From the NCBI GenBank assembly GCA_004214155.1, contig SGYQ01000008.1:23878-87877 (forward strand): a stretch of DNA of 64,000 nt, given 5' to 3'. The position numbers were made by a program, and so were the translations under genes. The notes beneath the pieces were generated by a model. It searched no databases. It was not told where the DNA came from and was given only the letters and a program-made list of their open reading frames with translations. Origin of the DNA: Burkholderiaceae bacterium. Lineage in GTDB: Bacteria; Pseudomonadota; Gammaproteobacteria; Burkholderiales; Burkholderiaceae_A. Shown here piece after piece: positions 1-8,427 of this stretch. How positions within the stretch are numbered: position 1 is the first letter of the stretch; every line of letters begins with the position of its first letter.

Positions 1-107
1 TACTTAAACCAATTAATTAGTTTCGCATGCGCTTCCCAAAATTCATCTGGTCTAGCAATAGATAGTTTGTGATAATTATTTAAAATTTCGTATGGTGACT
101 GTATCAA
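1..107 (-). CDS. prpE: Probable propionyl-CoA synthetase, N-terminal fragment (cut by window edge)
   Basis: An open frame on the minus strand runs off the left edge; 35 codons are visible. The visible peptide contains SIARPDEFWEAHAKLINW, which resembles the N-terminal ACAS_N segment of acetyl/propionyl-CoA synthetases (pattern P-x-x-FW-x-x-x-A-x-x-I-x-W). The likely start is TTG at 107, two bases after the prpD stop, so it would be the next gene of the prp operon. PrpE activates propionate to propionyl-CoA, which PrpC then uses. The family call rests on about 30 residues and on context; an acetyl-CoA synthetase-like paralogue is possible. Confidence 0.6.
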   Translation of the reverse strand, partial: MIQSPYEILNNYHKLSIARPDEFWEAHAKLINWFK

Positions 108-108
108 A

Positions 109-1551
109 TCAAATATCGGGACAAGAATCCCGTTTCCATAATGTCTCAAATAAAAAGTCAGAATTGTATCTTTGGAAGTTGTCGATATTACTGAAGAAAT
201 CAACTAACAAATCAATTTCCTTTTCGGTGTATAAGGATTTCATATTAGTCCTAAATTTTTTAATTAAAATAGGAATTCCTTCGTCCCGTCTGTTTTTGTG
301 ACCCAGCGGATATTCTACTATTACTTCTGGTAATTTTACACCTCCATCCAATTCAATCTGAACTCCATTTGCAATTGAGCGCTTACTAGGAAGCAAGTAA
401 TCCTGAGAAAACTGTTTGTCTTCAACACAAAGAATTTTGTTTCTTAGTTCATCTATTCGAGGGTCCTCAGCAACGGAGTCTTCATAATGTTTAGCCTCAA
501 GGTTGCCATAAAGTAATCCAATTGCAACCATGTATTGTATACAATGGTCTCTGTCGGCAGGGTTATTTAAAGGTCCTGTTTTATCGATTATTCGAATAGC
601 GGATTCATGAGTACGAATTATCACTTTCTTTATTTTTTTGATATCTTCTTTCAGTTGATTGTGAAGGATGATAGCAGCTTCGATAGCAGTTTGAGCGTGA
701 AATTCTGCAGGGTAGGATATTTTGAATAATATATTATCGATTACGTATGATGAAAAAGGCTGATTAAGGCTGAATTCTTTTCCCTTAAAAAGGGCATCAA
801 AAAACCCCCATTTTGGAGCGCTGAGTACTGTGGGATATCCCATCTCACCTTTTGAAGATAATAAATTTAAAAATACAGAGCGGGCCGAGGCATCGCCTGC
901 TGCCCATGACTTTCGCGAACCTGTATTTGGGAAGTGTCTATATGTTCTGAGTGGGTTTCCATCCAGAAAAACATGAGAAATCGAATTTAGTTTTTGTGGC
1001 ATTGGAAGGTCTAGAATATTTGCACCTACAGCTGTTGAAGCTAATTTTACGAGAATCACATGATCTAAGCCAACGGCGTTGAAGGAATTTTCTAATGCAA
1101 TTACTCCTTGAATTTCGTGCGCCTTAATCAAGTTATCTAAGATTGAAATAGCAGGAATTTTTTTCTCTCGTTGTGAAACCCAGTCTGTTAGGGCTAATAT
1201 CGCACCTAAGTTATCCGACGGATGCCCCCATTCCTTGGCTAACCATGTGTCGTTAAAGTCTAGCCAGCGGATCATCGTAGCTAAATTAAATGCACCTTCT
1301 AAAGGATTTAATGAAAAAGGCGTTCCCGGAATTCTAACTCCATTCTCACAACCATTATCATAAAAAGGTCCTAGAACTCTTTTGCAGGCAGGATAGTCGA
1401 GTGCTTGAATCGCACAACCAATGGAATCCATGAGGCAGTATGATGCGATTTGTAGAGTTTCTTCACTGAAATCTTTTTCGTCGCTTGCGTAGTTTGTTAT
1501 TTCCCGCAAGATTTCATCAAATTCCCTATTAGGTGTATTCTGAAGGTTCAC
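109..1551 (-). CDS. prpD: 2-methylcitrate dehydratase PrpD
   Basis: The 480-residue protein has the length and character of the MmgE/PrpD family. It shows DFNDTW (about 98-103), GHPSDN (about 109-114) and a [13 protein letters not shown] stretch (about 215-228) typical of PrpD. PrpD dehydrates 2-methylcitrate to 2-methyl-cis-aconitate in the cytoplasmic methylcitrate cycle that disposes of propionyl-CoA. The start is GTG, preceded by a GGAGAG ribosome-binding site about 8 bases upstream, and it overlaps the end of prpC by 23 bases, so the two are probably translationally coupled. A prpE-like gene follows directly. No AcnD/PrpF pair is visible, which fits use of PrpD rather than AcnD. Confidence 0.93.
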   Translation of the reverse strand: MNLQNTPNREFDEILREITNYASDEKDFSEETLQIASYCLMDSIGCAIQALDYPACKRVLGPFYDNGCENGVRIPGTPFSLNPLEGAFNLATMIRWLDFNDTWLAKEWGHPSDNLGAILALTDWVSQREKKIPAISILDNLIKAHEIQGVIALENSFNAVGLDHVILVKLASTAVGANILDLPMPQKLNSISHVFLDGNPLRTYRHFPNTGSRKSWAAGDASARSVFLNLLSSKGEMGYPTVLSAPKWGFFDALFKGKEFSLNQPFSSYVIDNILFKISYPAEFHAQTAIEAAIILHNQLKEDIKKIKKVIIRTHESAIRIIDKTGPLNNPADRDHCIQYMVAIGLLYGNLEAKHYEDSVAEDPRIDELRNKILCVEDKQFSQDYLLPSKRSIANGVQIELDGGVKLPEVIVEYPLGHKNRRDEGIPILIKKFRTNMKSLYTEKEIDLLVDFFSNIDNFQRYNSDFLFETLWKRDSCPDI

Positions 1552-2680
1552 GCGATTCTCTCTCCTTTATAGAAACAAATTCTTTTGGTTGGGGCCCCAC
1601 ATAATTAGCAGAGGGTCTTATTATCTTATTCTCTTTATGTTGCTCGATAATGTGTGCACTCCAACCTGCTGTTCTCGCAATAACGAACATAGGAGTGAAA
1701 AGTTTCACTGGAATATTAAGATGGGAAAAACAAACAGCGCTATACCAGTCAAGGTTGGCAAACATATTCTTTTCCTGCAGCATCGTGGTCTCGATAACCT
1801 CAGCTATTTCAAATAAATTTGAATTTGGATTTCCTTCTGATAATGCTTTTGCATATTGTTTGATTATTTCATTTCGAGGGTCTCTCTCCGTATAGACAGG
1901 ATGCCCGAAACCAATGATTATCTCTTTTCTCTTTAGCTTACTCATGATACTCTTTTTTGCTAAATTCTTATCAGGGTAGCCTTCTTGAATTTTCAGCGCT
2001 TCTTCGTTCGCGCCCCCGTGTTTTGAACCCCTAAGAGCCCCAATTGCCCCTGCGATACAAGAGAAAAAATCTGAGTTAGTTCCAGCTATAACTCTACTAG
2101 CAAAAGTGGAAGCGTTAAACTCGTGTTCAGCATATAAGATGAAAGAGGCTTCCATAGTTTGAACCCAGTCTGCATCAAAATCGCCTTGGTGAAGAAGGTC
2201 CAAAAAGTAGCCACTAATTCTTTTTTCTGAGGATTTTAGAGAGATTCTTATTCCTTTATGGGAAAACTGATACCAATATAGAAGTGCTGGCGTAAGAACT
2301 GACAAGAGTCTTTTTGAATGATTTTGTAATTTTTCGGCATTATTAATTATCTCTAATTTATTTTCTATGCAACCCATAAAGGATACGATTGTTTGCATGA
2401 CATTCATTGGGTGGGAGGATTTGGGAAGTTGTTCGAGCGCTTTAATTAGATTAGACGGTAGATTTCTTTGTTCAACTAGTTGGTCAGAGAAATTATTCAA
2501 TTCCTTTTCTGTGGGAAGTTTTCCCTTTATTAAGAGAAAATAAACTTCCTCAAAACAGCATGACTTCGTCAAATCTTCGATTTTATATCCGCGGTAGAAT
2601 AAATCGTTTCCCTTTTCGCCAACTGTACATATGGCAGTGTTTCCCGCATGCACCCCAGACAAAGCTACTGATTTTTTCAT
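1529..2680 (-). CDS. prpC: 2-methylcitrate synthase PrpC
   Basis: This is a 383-residue citrate-synthase-family protein that condenses propionyl-CoA with oxaloacetate. The catalytic triad can be read: His221 in SKHGGANE, His260 in GFGHPVY and Asp311 in NLDWYSA. The short length and the prpD gene directly downstream favour methylcitrate synthase over the housekeeping citrate synthase, which is usually near 430 residues. It is the first gene of a minus-strand prpC-D-(E) operon and diverges from an MFS transporter across about 180 bases. The usual prpB (methylisocitrate lyase) is not next to it in this window. Confidence 0.92.
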   Translation of the reverse strand: MKKSVALSGVHAGNTAICTVGEKGNDLFYRGYKIEDLTKSCCFEEVYFLLIKGKLPTEKELNNFSDQLVEQRNLPSNLIKALEQLPKSSHPMNVMQTIVSFMGCIENKLEIINNAEKLQNHSKRLLSVLTPALLYWYQFSHKGIRISLKSSEKRISGYFLDLLHQGDFDADWVQTMEASFILYAEHEFNASTFASRVIAGTNSDFFSCIAGAIGALRGSKHGGANEEALKIQEGYPDKNLAKKSIMSKLKRKEIIIGFGHPVYTERDPRNEIIKQYAKALSEGNPNSNLFEIAEVIETTMLQEKNMFANLDWYSAVCFSHLNIPVKLFTPMFVIARTAGWSAHIIEQHKENKIIRPSANYVGPQPKEFVSIKERESREPSEYT

Positions 2681-2771
2681 TCATATTTTCCTAGCGAGGT
2701 TTAACCGAACAAAAAGTTTTCTATAAAAATATTTATATTTTCAATAGACCATAATAAGGTTCTGATGAGTA

Positions 2772-2781
2772 TAACCGGTTA
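2772..2781. promoter_or_regulatory. Candidate operator palindrome in the prpC/MFS divergent region
   Basis: TAACCGGTTA is a perfect 10-base palindrome lying about midway in the 2681-2859 gap between divergent prpC and the MFS gene. The gap is AT-rich and must hold promoters for both directions. A short palindrome can arise by chance, and no regulator gene sits next to it, so the operator role is only a suggestion. Confidence 0.25.
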
Positions 2782-2859
2782 ATCATTATTAAAAAAGTTA
2801 TGTTCTGTTAAACTCGATAAATCGATTTCTTGTGGTATTTTCATTAAATAAACTAACAT

Positions 2860-4029
2860 ATGATAAAAATTTTCGTTTCAAGTGTTTGTATTCTTACGAT
2901 TACTCTAGGTGTTTCACGCTTTGGGTTCACGCCTATTTTACCTATTATGCAAGCAGAAGCGGGTCTAGGAGTTGCTGAGGGAGGATGGGTGACATCAGCT
3001 CACTACCTGGGTTACCTAGTAGGAGTGGTAATTTCGTATACTTTAGTAACCACGAAACAAAAAGAGCAATTTTTAATGTTTGGTTTATTGATTAGTATTT
3101 TATCTACCGTATTAATGGCAGTTACGACATCGTTTTTATATTGGTCAATAATTCGATTTTTTGCTGGATTAAGTGGAGCTGCTGGGGTAATCATTGGAGC
3201 GGGCCTTACTATGCAATGGCTACAGTATAAATCTAATCGTCCTCCACAGTTAGGGTTTTATTTTTCCGGAATTGGTTTTGGCATTATTTTATCGGGGTTA
3301 GCGAGCAGTTTTTTTTCTCAAAACCAATTACGTTGGAATGAACACTGGCTGGGCTTTGGGGCTTTGTCTTTAATATTATTTTTCCCAGCCTGGTTTTTAA
3401 GGCCAATAATCAACGAGAAGTTGATTGCAAAACGGAATTCTGTCAGTGGTGAGGCCAAAACCGACACTCAATTAATTGATTTTATTTGCATCCTCTCCAT
3501 GTATTTTTTCGCTGGCCTTGGTTTTGTTGTAAGTGCAACTTTCACATTAGCTTTAGCGGTAGAAAGAGGGTTTGTTCAGGAAGATAGTCTTTTGGCATGG
3601 TTATTAGTAGGTGTGGTAAGTATCCCAAGCTTATTTTTTTGGGATTTTGTGGAGAAAAGGGCATCCATGTTTCTAGCATTGTTTTCTGCGATCATGATGC
3701 ATGCCTTATCTCTTTTGTTGGTTGTATTTTTTGTGGATTTCAATACGTTTGTTATTTCAACCTTGCTTTTTGGTATGAGTAATCTAGGGATTGTGAGTTT
3801 AACTATGACTTTAGCTGGACGGTTGAATCCGGCCAACGCATCAAAAGAAATGGCCAGGCTTACCTTTGGGTTTGCACTTGCGCTCATCATAGGTCCTTTT
3901 GTTACGGGAGTTCTTGCAGAATATTCAGGAAGTTATAATGTTCCAATTTCGATAGCTGGATGCTTAATGTTACTGGGAGGGATTTTAATAGTCATACGGG
4001 AATTTTTTTTGAAAAAAGATAAGATATGA
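2860..4029 (+). CDS. MFS transporter, YbfB/YjiJ family
   Basis: This is a 389-residue, strongly hydrophobic protein with about 12 predicted membrane helices. Near the N-terminus it has GVSRFGFTPILPIM, the hallmark of the YbfB/YjiJ group of major facilitators (G-x-x-RF-x-(F/Y)-TP-x-LP-x-M). It should sit in the inner membrane as a secondary transporter; the substrate of this group is not well established. It is divergent from prpC, so a link with organic-acid uptake or efflux is possible but unproven. The stop overlaps the ATG of a 51-residue membrane protein (ATGA), suggesting coupled translation. Confidence 0.88.
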   Translation: MIKIFVSSVCILTITLGVSRFGFTPILPIMQAEAGLGVAEGGWVTSAHYLGYLVGVVISYTLVTTKQKEQFLMFGLLISILSTVLMAVTTSFLYWSIIRFFAGLSGAAGVIIGAGLTMQWLQYKSNRPPQLGFYFSGIGFGIILSGLASSFFSQNQLRWNEHWLGFGALSLILFFPAWFLRPIINEKLIAKRNSVSGEAKTDTQLIDFICILSMYFFAGLGFVVSATFTLALAVERGFVQEDSLLAWLLVGVVSIPSLFFWDFVEKRASMFLALFSAIMMHALSLLLVVFFVDFNTFVISTLLFGMSNLGIVSLTMTLAGRLNPANASKEMARLTFGFALALIIGPFVTGVLAEYSGSYNVPISIAGCLMLLGGILIVIREFFLKKDKI

Positions 4030-4181
4030 ACGAATTTTTTCCAATAATCATCATAGAGATCGTTATAACTTTTGGTGGGGTTCTGTTGCTATATTGGTGG
4101 AGTATGCGAGATATCAGATTGTGGAGAGAAAAAAAACGGCAACAGCAAGAACAAAAAGACAAGGAAGGAAAAAATCAATAG
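4026..4181 (+). CDS. Small single-helix membrane protein coupled to the MFS gene
   Basis: A 51-codon frame begins at the ATGA overlap with the MFS stop. It encodes a hydrophobic segment of about 20 residues (residues 6-25, ending LLLYWW) followed by a very basic and glutamine-rich tail (KKRQQQEQKDKEGK). This positive-inside pattern suggests one membrane helix with a cytoplasmic tail. It overlaps the end of the convergent gene below by 7 bases. I do not recognise a family. It could be an accessory peptide of the transporter, or a chance frame, although the start overlap and clear helix-plus-tail composition argue that it is real. Confidence 0.55.
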   Translation: MNEFFPIIIIEIVITFGGVLLLYWWSMRDIRLWREKKRQQQEQKDKEGKNQ

Positions 4182-4633
4182 GTTTTAATTTCTAGTTTTC
4201 CGCTGCTCGGGACGGAACAAACCGCGGTTAACATAAATCGGCTTATTTTATATGTTGGATTCCAATTATCGCCTGGGGCTTTCGATTTAAGTTTGTCGCC
4301 CAGTAAATTGGGACCAGGGTATGCTGTGGCTGTTAGCATCCGGTGCATTTTATATCTGCAGTCATATTCTAATTTTGCCTCAATAGAAACAGCTCCATCT
4401 GATGTTCTTTTGAATCTTAAATTTTGGTACATCATAACCGTACGTTTATCTCCAGATGGTTTAATTGTTGTCATATCCGTAAAGTATCTTGAGAAGGGTG
4501 TCTCACCGACCAACTGCCATCCAGAAAGGGCTGAGTTAAGTGGTAGCAAAGTACCAATAATCAAGAATATCTTTGTAAATAATGAAGTAATATTGTTAGA
4601 AGTCAGGAGTGTCATACTCTTTGTCAAATCCAT
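4175..4633 (-). CDS. Secreted surface-adhesin-E-like protein
   Basis: The 152-residue protein has an N-terminal hydrophobic signal-like stretch (about residues 18-36) and a body with W-x-L-V-G near the start of the mature part, a YFTDMTTI segment and LEYDCRYKM with a central cysteine plus a C-terminal cysteine (TAVCS). This layout resembles the surface-adhesin protein E family of small periplasmic or surface proteins, whose role outside Haemophilus is unknown. It overlaps the upstream XRE regulator gene by 38 bases if the first ATG is used; an inner ATG at 4615 is an alternative start. A second protein of the same type lies at 7060-7584. Confidence 0.65.
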   Translation of the reverse strand: MDLTKSMTLLTSNNITSLFTKIFLIIGTLLPLNSALSGWQLVGETPFSRYFTDMTTIKPSGDKRTVMMYQNLRFKRTSDGAVSIEAKLEYDCRYKMHRMLTATAYPGPNLLGDKLKSKAPGDNWNPTYKISRFMLTAVCSVPSSGKLEIKTY

Positions 4634-4865
4634 AGATTCGGCGCTCTATAATCTTTAAAAAGCCTGAAGTTGAGAAACCCAATCCGGCCGCTAACTTATG
4701 CGTAGTTTTTAAAAAGGGTTCCTCATTTCCATTTTCCAGATCATATATGTATTTACCCGGTAATCCGGCTCTTAGCCCTAAATCCTTGTGGGTCAAGCCA
4801 CGGGAGATCCTTTGCTGACGCAAAACTTCACAAAATGCAATAGCGGGTTCCACTTCTTCTTTCAT
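4596..4865 (-). CDS. XRE-family helix-turn-helix transcriptional regulator
   Basis: This is a small 89-residue protein. Residues about 12-66 form a Cro/CI-type HTH: LRQQRISRGLTHKDLGLRAG, then an IYDLENGNEEP recognition-helix turn and TTHKLAAGLG. No ligand or dimerisation domain follows beyond a short charged tail. It overlaps the adhesin-E-like gene downstream, so the two are probably co-transcribed. Its targets are unknown; autoregulation of this pair, or control of the divergent lipoprotein gene at 4940, is plausible from position alone. Confidence 0.8.
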   Translation of the reverse strand: MKEEVEPAIAFCEVLRQQRISRGLTHKDLGLRAGLPGKYIYDLENGNEEPFLKTTHKLAAGLGFSTSGFLKIIERRIYGFDKEYDTPDF

Positions 4866-4939
4866 AAGCTTATAATCGGACGAATAGGACTAACTTTAAT
4901 GGTCGGATCTGTATAGAGTATAAGTTTCGGGGGATTTAT

Positions 4940-5311
4940 ATGATGGGCAAAATTACTGTGGCAGGTCTTTCTACATTTGCGATAATGATCGTAGGTGGTT
5001 GTGGTGGCTTTTTAATGTCTTCTCAAGAGTACTTGTGTACGGATACTAAAGGGACTTTGGATGACTACAAGCTTTACGTTCACAGAAGTTACTTTGAAAA
5101 ATCAAATCTGATGAGAATCCCTAGCAAAGTGGAAACACTCGGAATGGAGCGAAACATTTGTAATGAGGATTCTGAAACGATATGGGCTGGAGAAGATTGC
5201 CGAGGTGAGGATGGAGAGAATCAAACTCTGGTTTTTTCAAAAAAAAGTTTAAAACTTGAAATTAGAGTTTCGCCAACAATTACACGACGGGCAAACTGCG
5301 ACCTAGCCTAA
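4940..5311 (+). CDS. Small putative lipoprotein of unknown function
   Basis: The 123-residue protein starts with a short basic N-terminus and hydrophobic core ending in IVGGC (Cys21), a near-consensus lipobox, so it is probably a lipid-anchored periplasmic protein. The mature part contains several more cysteines (in EYLC, NIC, EDC and NCD), which could form disulfides. GGGGGA just ahead of the ATG is a usable ribosome-binding site. I do not recognise a family. It is divergent from the XRE regulator and ends 8 bases before the convergent TPR/oxygenase gene. Confidence 0.7.
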   Translation: MMGKITVAGLSTFAIMIVGGCGGFLMSSQEYLCTDTKGTLDDYKLYVHRSYFEKSNLMRIPSKVETLGMERNICNEDSETIWAGEDCRGEDGENQTLVFSKKSLKLEIRVSPTITRRANCDLA

Positions 5312-5319
5312 CCTCATTT

Positions 5320-7008
5320 TTATAAGGGAGGTGATATATCAAAGGCAATACAAATTCTTTCGGATTTTGATTTGAACGGTATCGTTTGATGAAAGACTGA
5401 AGAGGGAAATAAAACAATATCCCCTTCGTTAATGTCAAGGATCTTCTTTGGATAGGTTACATTGGTATTCGGGTAAGAGTCACCGTCGATCCCAAATTGA
5501 ATTTTCCCGTCGTTTTCGAGCTGATTATCAGGGATTTTTAAATAGACTACTCCGCTAAGCCAACCTGTTTCATGAATGTGAGAGGTCAAGTGGCCCTGGT
5601 TTTGCATTTTGACGAACCACGAACTTTGAAAAGACGGCTCTTTTGGAAACGCTCTCAAAAACTCACAATCTTTATCGAGTTCATCTACATAATTATCAAT
5701 TTCAACTAGTATGTGGCCTGCAAGAACTCGAAAAATATCTTCTTTTCTTCGAAGCAAATTACCTGCAGATTGAACTCCATTGATTAACCTTCCCTGTTTT
5801 CTTGAACCAATTTCTAATTCGTTCAGTTGATTTATTAGATCGGTTCGAAACTTACTGTTGGATTCGGCTAGGACGGGAATAGTTCGTATGCGGACGTATT
5901 TTAAAGGGTCTGAACAAAAGTTGTACGGGTCGGGCTTATTGTAACTTTTTGAATAATGCGCTGACAAACTGGCAAGTAGCGGAGACCAATGCGGTAAACT
6001 CGTTGTGGTTTCAAACTCAGAAAGAAATTTTGCTAAATCGTTTCCTTTGTAGTAACAATAACAAACTCGGGATTTCCAGTCTTCAATTTTAGATTCTCTA
6101 AACGACTCTGCAGCTTCTGAGAATGCACCCTTATCTTGATATAAAATCCCTAGGTTGTATAACGCTCTTCCAAATGATGCGTTCATATGCAGTGCTTTTT
6201 TAAAAAAATCAGCAGCTTTTTCAGAGTCTCCCTCATCTCTACTAATTTCTCCTAAATTGTTATAAGCCTCAGGAAAATTATTTTGTAATTTTAGTGCTTC
6301 ATGATACTTTTCTTTAGCTGAGACCAGGTCTCCCTGGTCTCTAAATATTGTCGCTAAATTGAAATAAAACCTAGCATCATCCTTCATGCTTATTGCCGTA
6401 AGTGTTTTTTCTTTTGCTAGTTCGTAATCACCGTTTTCCTTCAAAGCACTGCCCAAAGCAGCAATTACTTCCGCATTAGCTGATATGAGTGCAACGGCTT
6501 TTTCTAAATAGTTAACGGCTTGCGTCGTATTTCCTTTTCTTTGCATTAGCAAGCCTGCGTTGTAATGTGCTGGACCAAAGTCTTCTCTTAATTTAATTAT
6601 CTTTTCGTAAGTACTTTCTGCTTTATCTAAAAAGCCTGCCTTTTCTAATGCAATTGCATAATTGAAAAGAATTTCTGGAACATCAGATTTGGTACGGATT
6701 ATGGTTTCAAAAATTGGTATAGCTTCTGTGTATTTTCCTTCGCTATGCAGAATTAGCGCCAAATTGCTTGCCGTTTCAAGGTTTCCTGGGGTAATTTCAT
6801 AGGCTTTTTTTAACCATAAAAGGGCATCGGTTTTTTTTCCAATGTTAAAGTTTGCCAATCCAAGCATATTCATAACAAAAGCATCATTTGGAAAATCTTT
6901 TAGAATTCGTTCCCCTAATGTCGCAACTTCATTGAATTTTTTATTGTTAAAGTAGTCTACTAATTGCTTTAAATGTTCTTTCGAAGGATCGGTATTTTTA
7001 TCAGTCAC
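5320..7008 (-). CDS. TPR-repeat protein with C-terminal 2OG-Fe(II) oxygenase domain
   Basis: The 562-residue protein has about eight tetratricopeptide repeats across residues 10-310, for example A-x-x-NLG-x-x-x-x-x-x-G and A-x-x-x-(F/Y)-x-x-A units. The C-terminal part (about 375-562) resembles the putative 2OG-Fe(II) oxygenase family: SHIHETGWLSGVVYL places His477/His479 and Glu480 at the metal site, with His540 in SVFHQT and Arg551 as likely remaining ligand and 2-oxoglutarate contact. Such proteins may hydroxylate a partner held by the TPR scaffold; the substrate is unknown. No signal peptide is seen. It diverges from the gene at 7060 with a 51-base gap. Confidence 0.85.
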   Translation of the reverse strand: MTDKNTDPSKEHLKQLVDYFNNKKFNEVATLGERILKDFPNDAFVMNMLGLANFNIGKKTDALLWLKKAYEITPGNLETASNLALILHSEGKYTEAIPIFETIIRTKSDVPEILFNYAIALEKAGFLDKAESTYEKIIKLREDFGPAHYNAGLLMQRKGNTTQAVNYLEKAVALISANAEVIAALGSALKENGDYELAKEKTLTAISMKDDARFYFNLATIFRDQGDLVSAKEKYHEALKLQNNFPEAYNNLGEISRDEGDSEKAADFFKKALHMNASFGRALYNLGILYQDKGAFSEAAESFRESKIEDWKSRVCYCYYKGNDLAKFLSEFETTTSLPHWSPLLASLSAHYSKSYNKPDPYNFCSDPLKYVRIRTIPVLAESNSKFRTDLINQLNELEIGSRKQGRLINGVQSAGNLLRRKEDIFRVLAGHILVEIDNYVDELDKDCEFLRAFPKEPSFQSSWFVKMQNQGHLTSHIHETGWLSGVVYLKIPDNQLENDGKIQFGIDGDSYPNTNVTYPKKILDINEGDIVLFPSSVFHQTIPFKSKSERICIAFDISPPL

Positions 7009-7059
7009 GATTACAGTTAAATGCGTTAAAGAATCCCTAATTTTAACCGATACAATGAT

Positions 7060-7584
7060 ATGGCTAGGTTTTTTTTAAAAATACATATATTTCTTTTTTA
7101 CGTTCTTGCCTTTGGGCTTACTTGTTCTGCGTTTGGCGAGCTACAAAAAAATTGGGAAATAGTAACGGTTGATAACGAAGCAGTCTATTTTTTGGATAGA
7201 AATTCAATCACTTTGTCGGAAGAGCAGATTGGCAGGGTATGGCAACTCAAAAATTTTCGTCAAATTAAGAGGGTTCCGCCGCAATCCATTTCTTCCCAAA
7301 TGGATTATGATTGCGAGAAATCTAGGAAGCGAATATTTTTAAAGCACCACCATTCGGGAGTTATGGCCAAAGGACGTTTGAGGGTTGCGAATACTGAGGG
7401 ACAATTTGATTGGAAATCTATCGAGTCAGACCCCGTAAGCGAGCGAATTTTCTTTATTATCTGCGGAAAAGAACCGAATATAATTGCCTCCAATCTTAAA
7501 CCAACTTCTGAAAAGGAAGACAGTGTAGCTGATAACCTTGATGGAAAAAAATCAGCTGACGAGCCAAACCAGGTATCAAAGTAA
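7060..7584 (+). CDS. Secreted surface-adhesin-E-like protein (second copy)
   Basis: This 174-residue protein has a signal peptide (about residues 1-25, ending TCSAFG) and then NWEIV, a YFLDRNSI segment, an RVWQLKNF strand and MDYDCEKSRKR with one cysteine, plus a late cysteine in FIICG. This is the same W / Y-x-D / DC / late-C layout as the protein at 4175-4633. The tail after residue 145 is charged and low in complexity. It is probably a periplasmic or surface protein; its function is unknown. It converges with the secreted unknown at 7603 with an 18-base gap. Confidence 0.65.
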   Translation: MARFFLKIHIFLFYVLAFGLTCSAFGELQKNWEIVTVDNEAVYFLDRNSITLSEEQIGRVWQLKNFRQIKRVPPQSISSQMDYDCEKSRKRIFLKHHHSGVMAKGRLRVANTEGQFDWKSIESDPVSERIFFIICGKEPNIIASNLKPTSEKEDSVADNLDGKKSADEPNQVSK

Positions 7585-7602
7585 TTTAGCTTTGCTAACC
7601 AA

Positions 7603-8343
7603 TTATTCGAGACGCATTTGCTGTCTGCCATAATACTCTTGTACCGCCCCCTTCTTTTTTCGTTTTGGAATTTCATAATCAATGCCTAAAATGTGCCCAG
7701 GGATATTTTCTGAAAGGTAAAAAGTATATTTTTTCTTACTGTATCGCCTGTATTTTGACCTTCCAGATTCAAACCTCAAAGGGTCTTTAGCATATGGTTC
7801 AATGGAAAACGTCAATACTTCAATTGATTCGCCATTAAATGTCTGTTTTTTTTTAAAAATCTCCGGTCCTTCCGCAAGAGCCGCTCGGATGCGTTTTCGG
7901 AAGTAATTTGGTTGTCCCTTAGTGAGTTTTTGCATTTCAACGATGTCAGCTTCCAGGTACTCTAAAATAACCGGGTTGCTAACGGCATTCGCTATTTTCT
8001 CAATTGGCTTTTTTGTTTTACCAATTTCAGTAAATCCGGTAACCACAGTACCGCTATCAGTCTTCTCAAAACTCAGCTCTATTTTCTTTGATCTAGTTTT
8101 GACCGTTTCTCCTGCGCCTAGGTATTTGTATGTTAAGACCGTCAATGAAGGTAAGTTTTCTAGATGATTTTTCAAAAAAAGGAGTTTTTCGGGTTCGGTT
8201 ATCTCAGACTTTGGATTTAAACCGGTGTTGTGCTGTTTTGCATTAACTGGTTCTTTCTGGGCAGCAACGTCACTTATCAAGAAAAGCTGGCAAATCCCTA
8301 TAATAACTAAGGAAAAAAAACTGGAATATACTGTTATCTTCAT
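7603..8343 (-). CDS. Secreted protein of unknown function, divergent from the mxa operon
   Basis: The 246-residue protein has a clean signal peptide (residues 1-28, ending SDVAAQ). The mature part is basic with a long middle region rich in beta-type segments, a GAGETVKTRSKK stretch and a C-terminal YYGRQQMRLE. No catalytic motif or cofactor site is visible and I do not recognise the family. It diverges from mxaR across 84 bases, so it may share a regulatory region with the methanol-oxidation cluster. That link is positional only. Confidence 0.7.
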   Translation of the reverse strand: MKITVYSSFFSLVIIGICQLFLISDVAAQKEPVNAKQHNTGLNPKSEITEPEKLLFLKNHLENLPSLTVLTYKYLGAGETVKTRSKKIELSFEKTDSGTVVTGFTEIGKTKKPIEKIANAVSNPVILEYLEADIVEMQKLTKGQPNYFRKRIRAALAEGPEIFKKKQTFNGESIEVLTFSIEPYAKDPLRFESGRSKYRRYSKKKYTFYLSENIPGHILGIDYEIPKRKKKGAVQEYYGRQQMRLE

Positions 8344-8427
8344 TCTTGTGCTCAGTAATAATATCTAGGTAGATTTTTTCAAACTCAGTTTGTTCCTTAA
8401 GTATACAGAATCTATGAAGGGAAAGAA

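Noticed and set aside
92..301. Plus-strand frame at the left edge
   Set aside because: It is a shadow of prpD, whose motifs support the minus strand.
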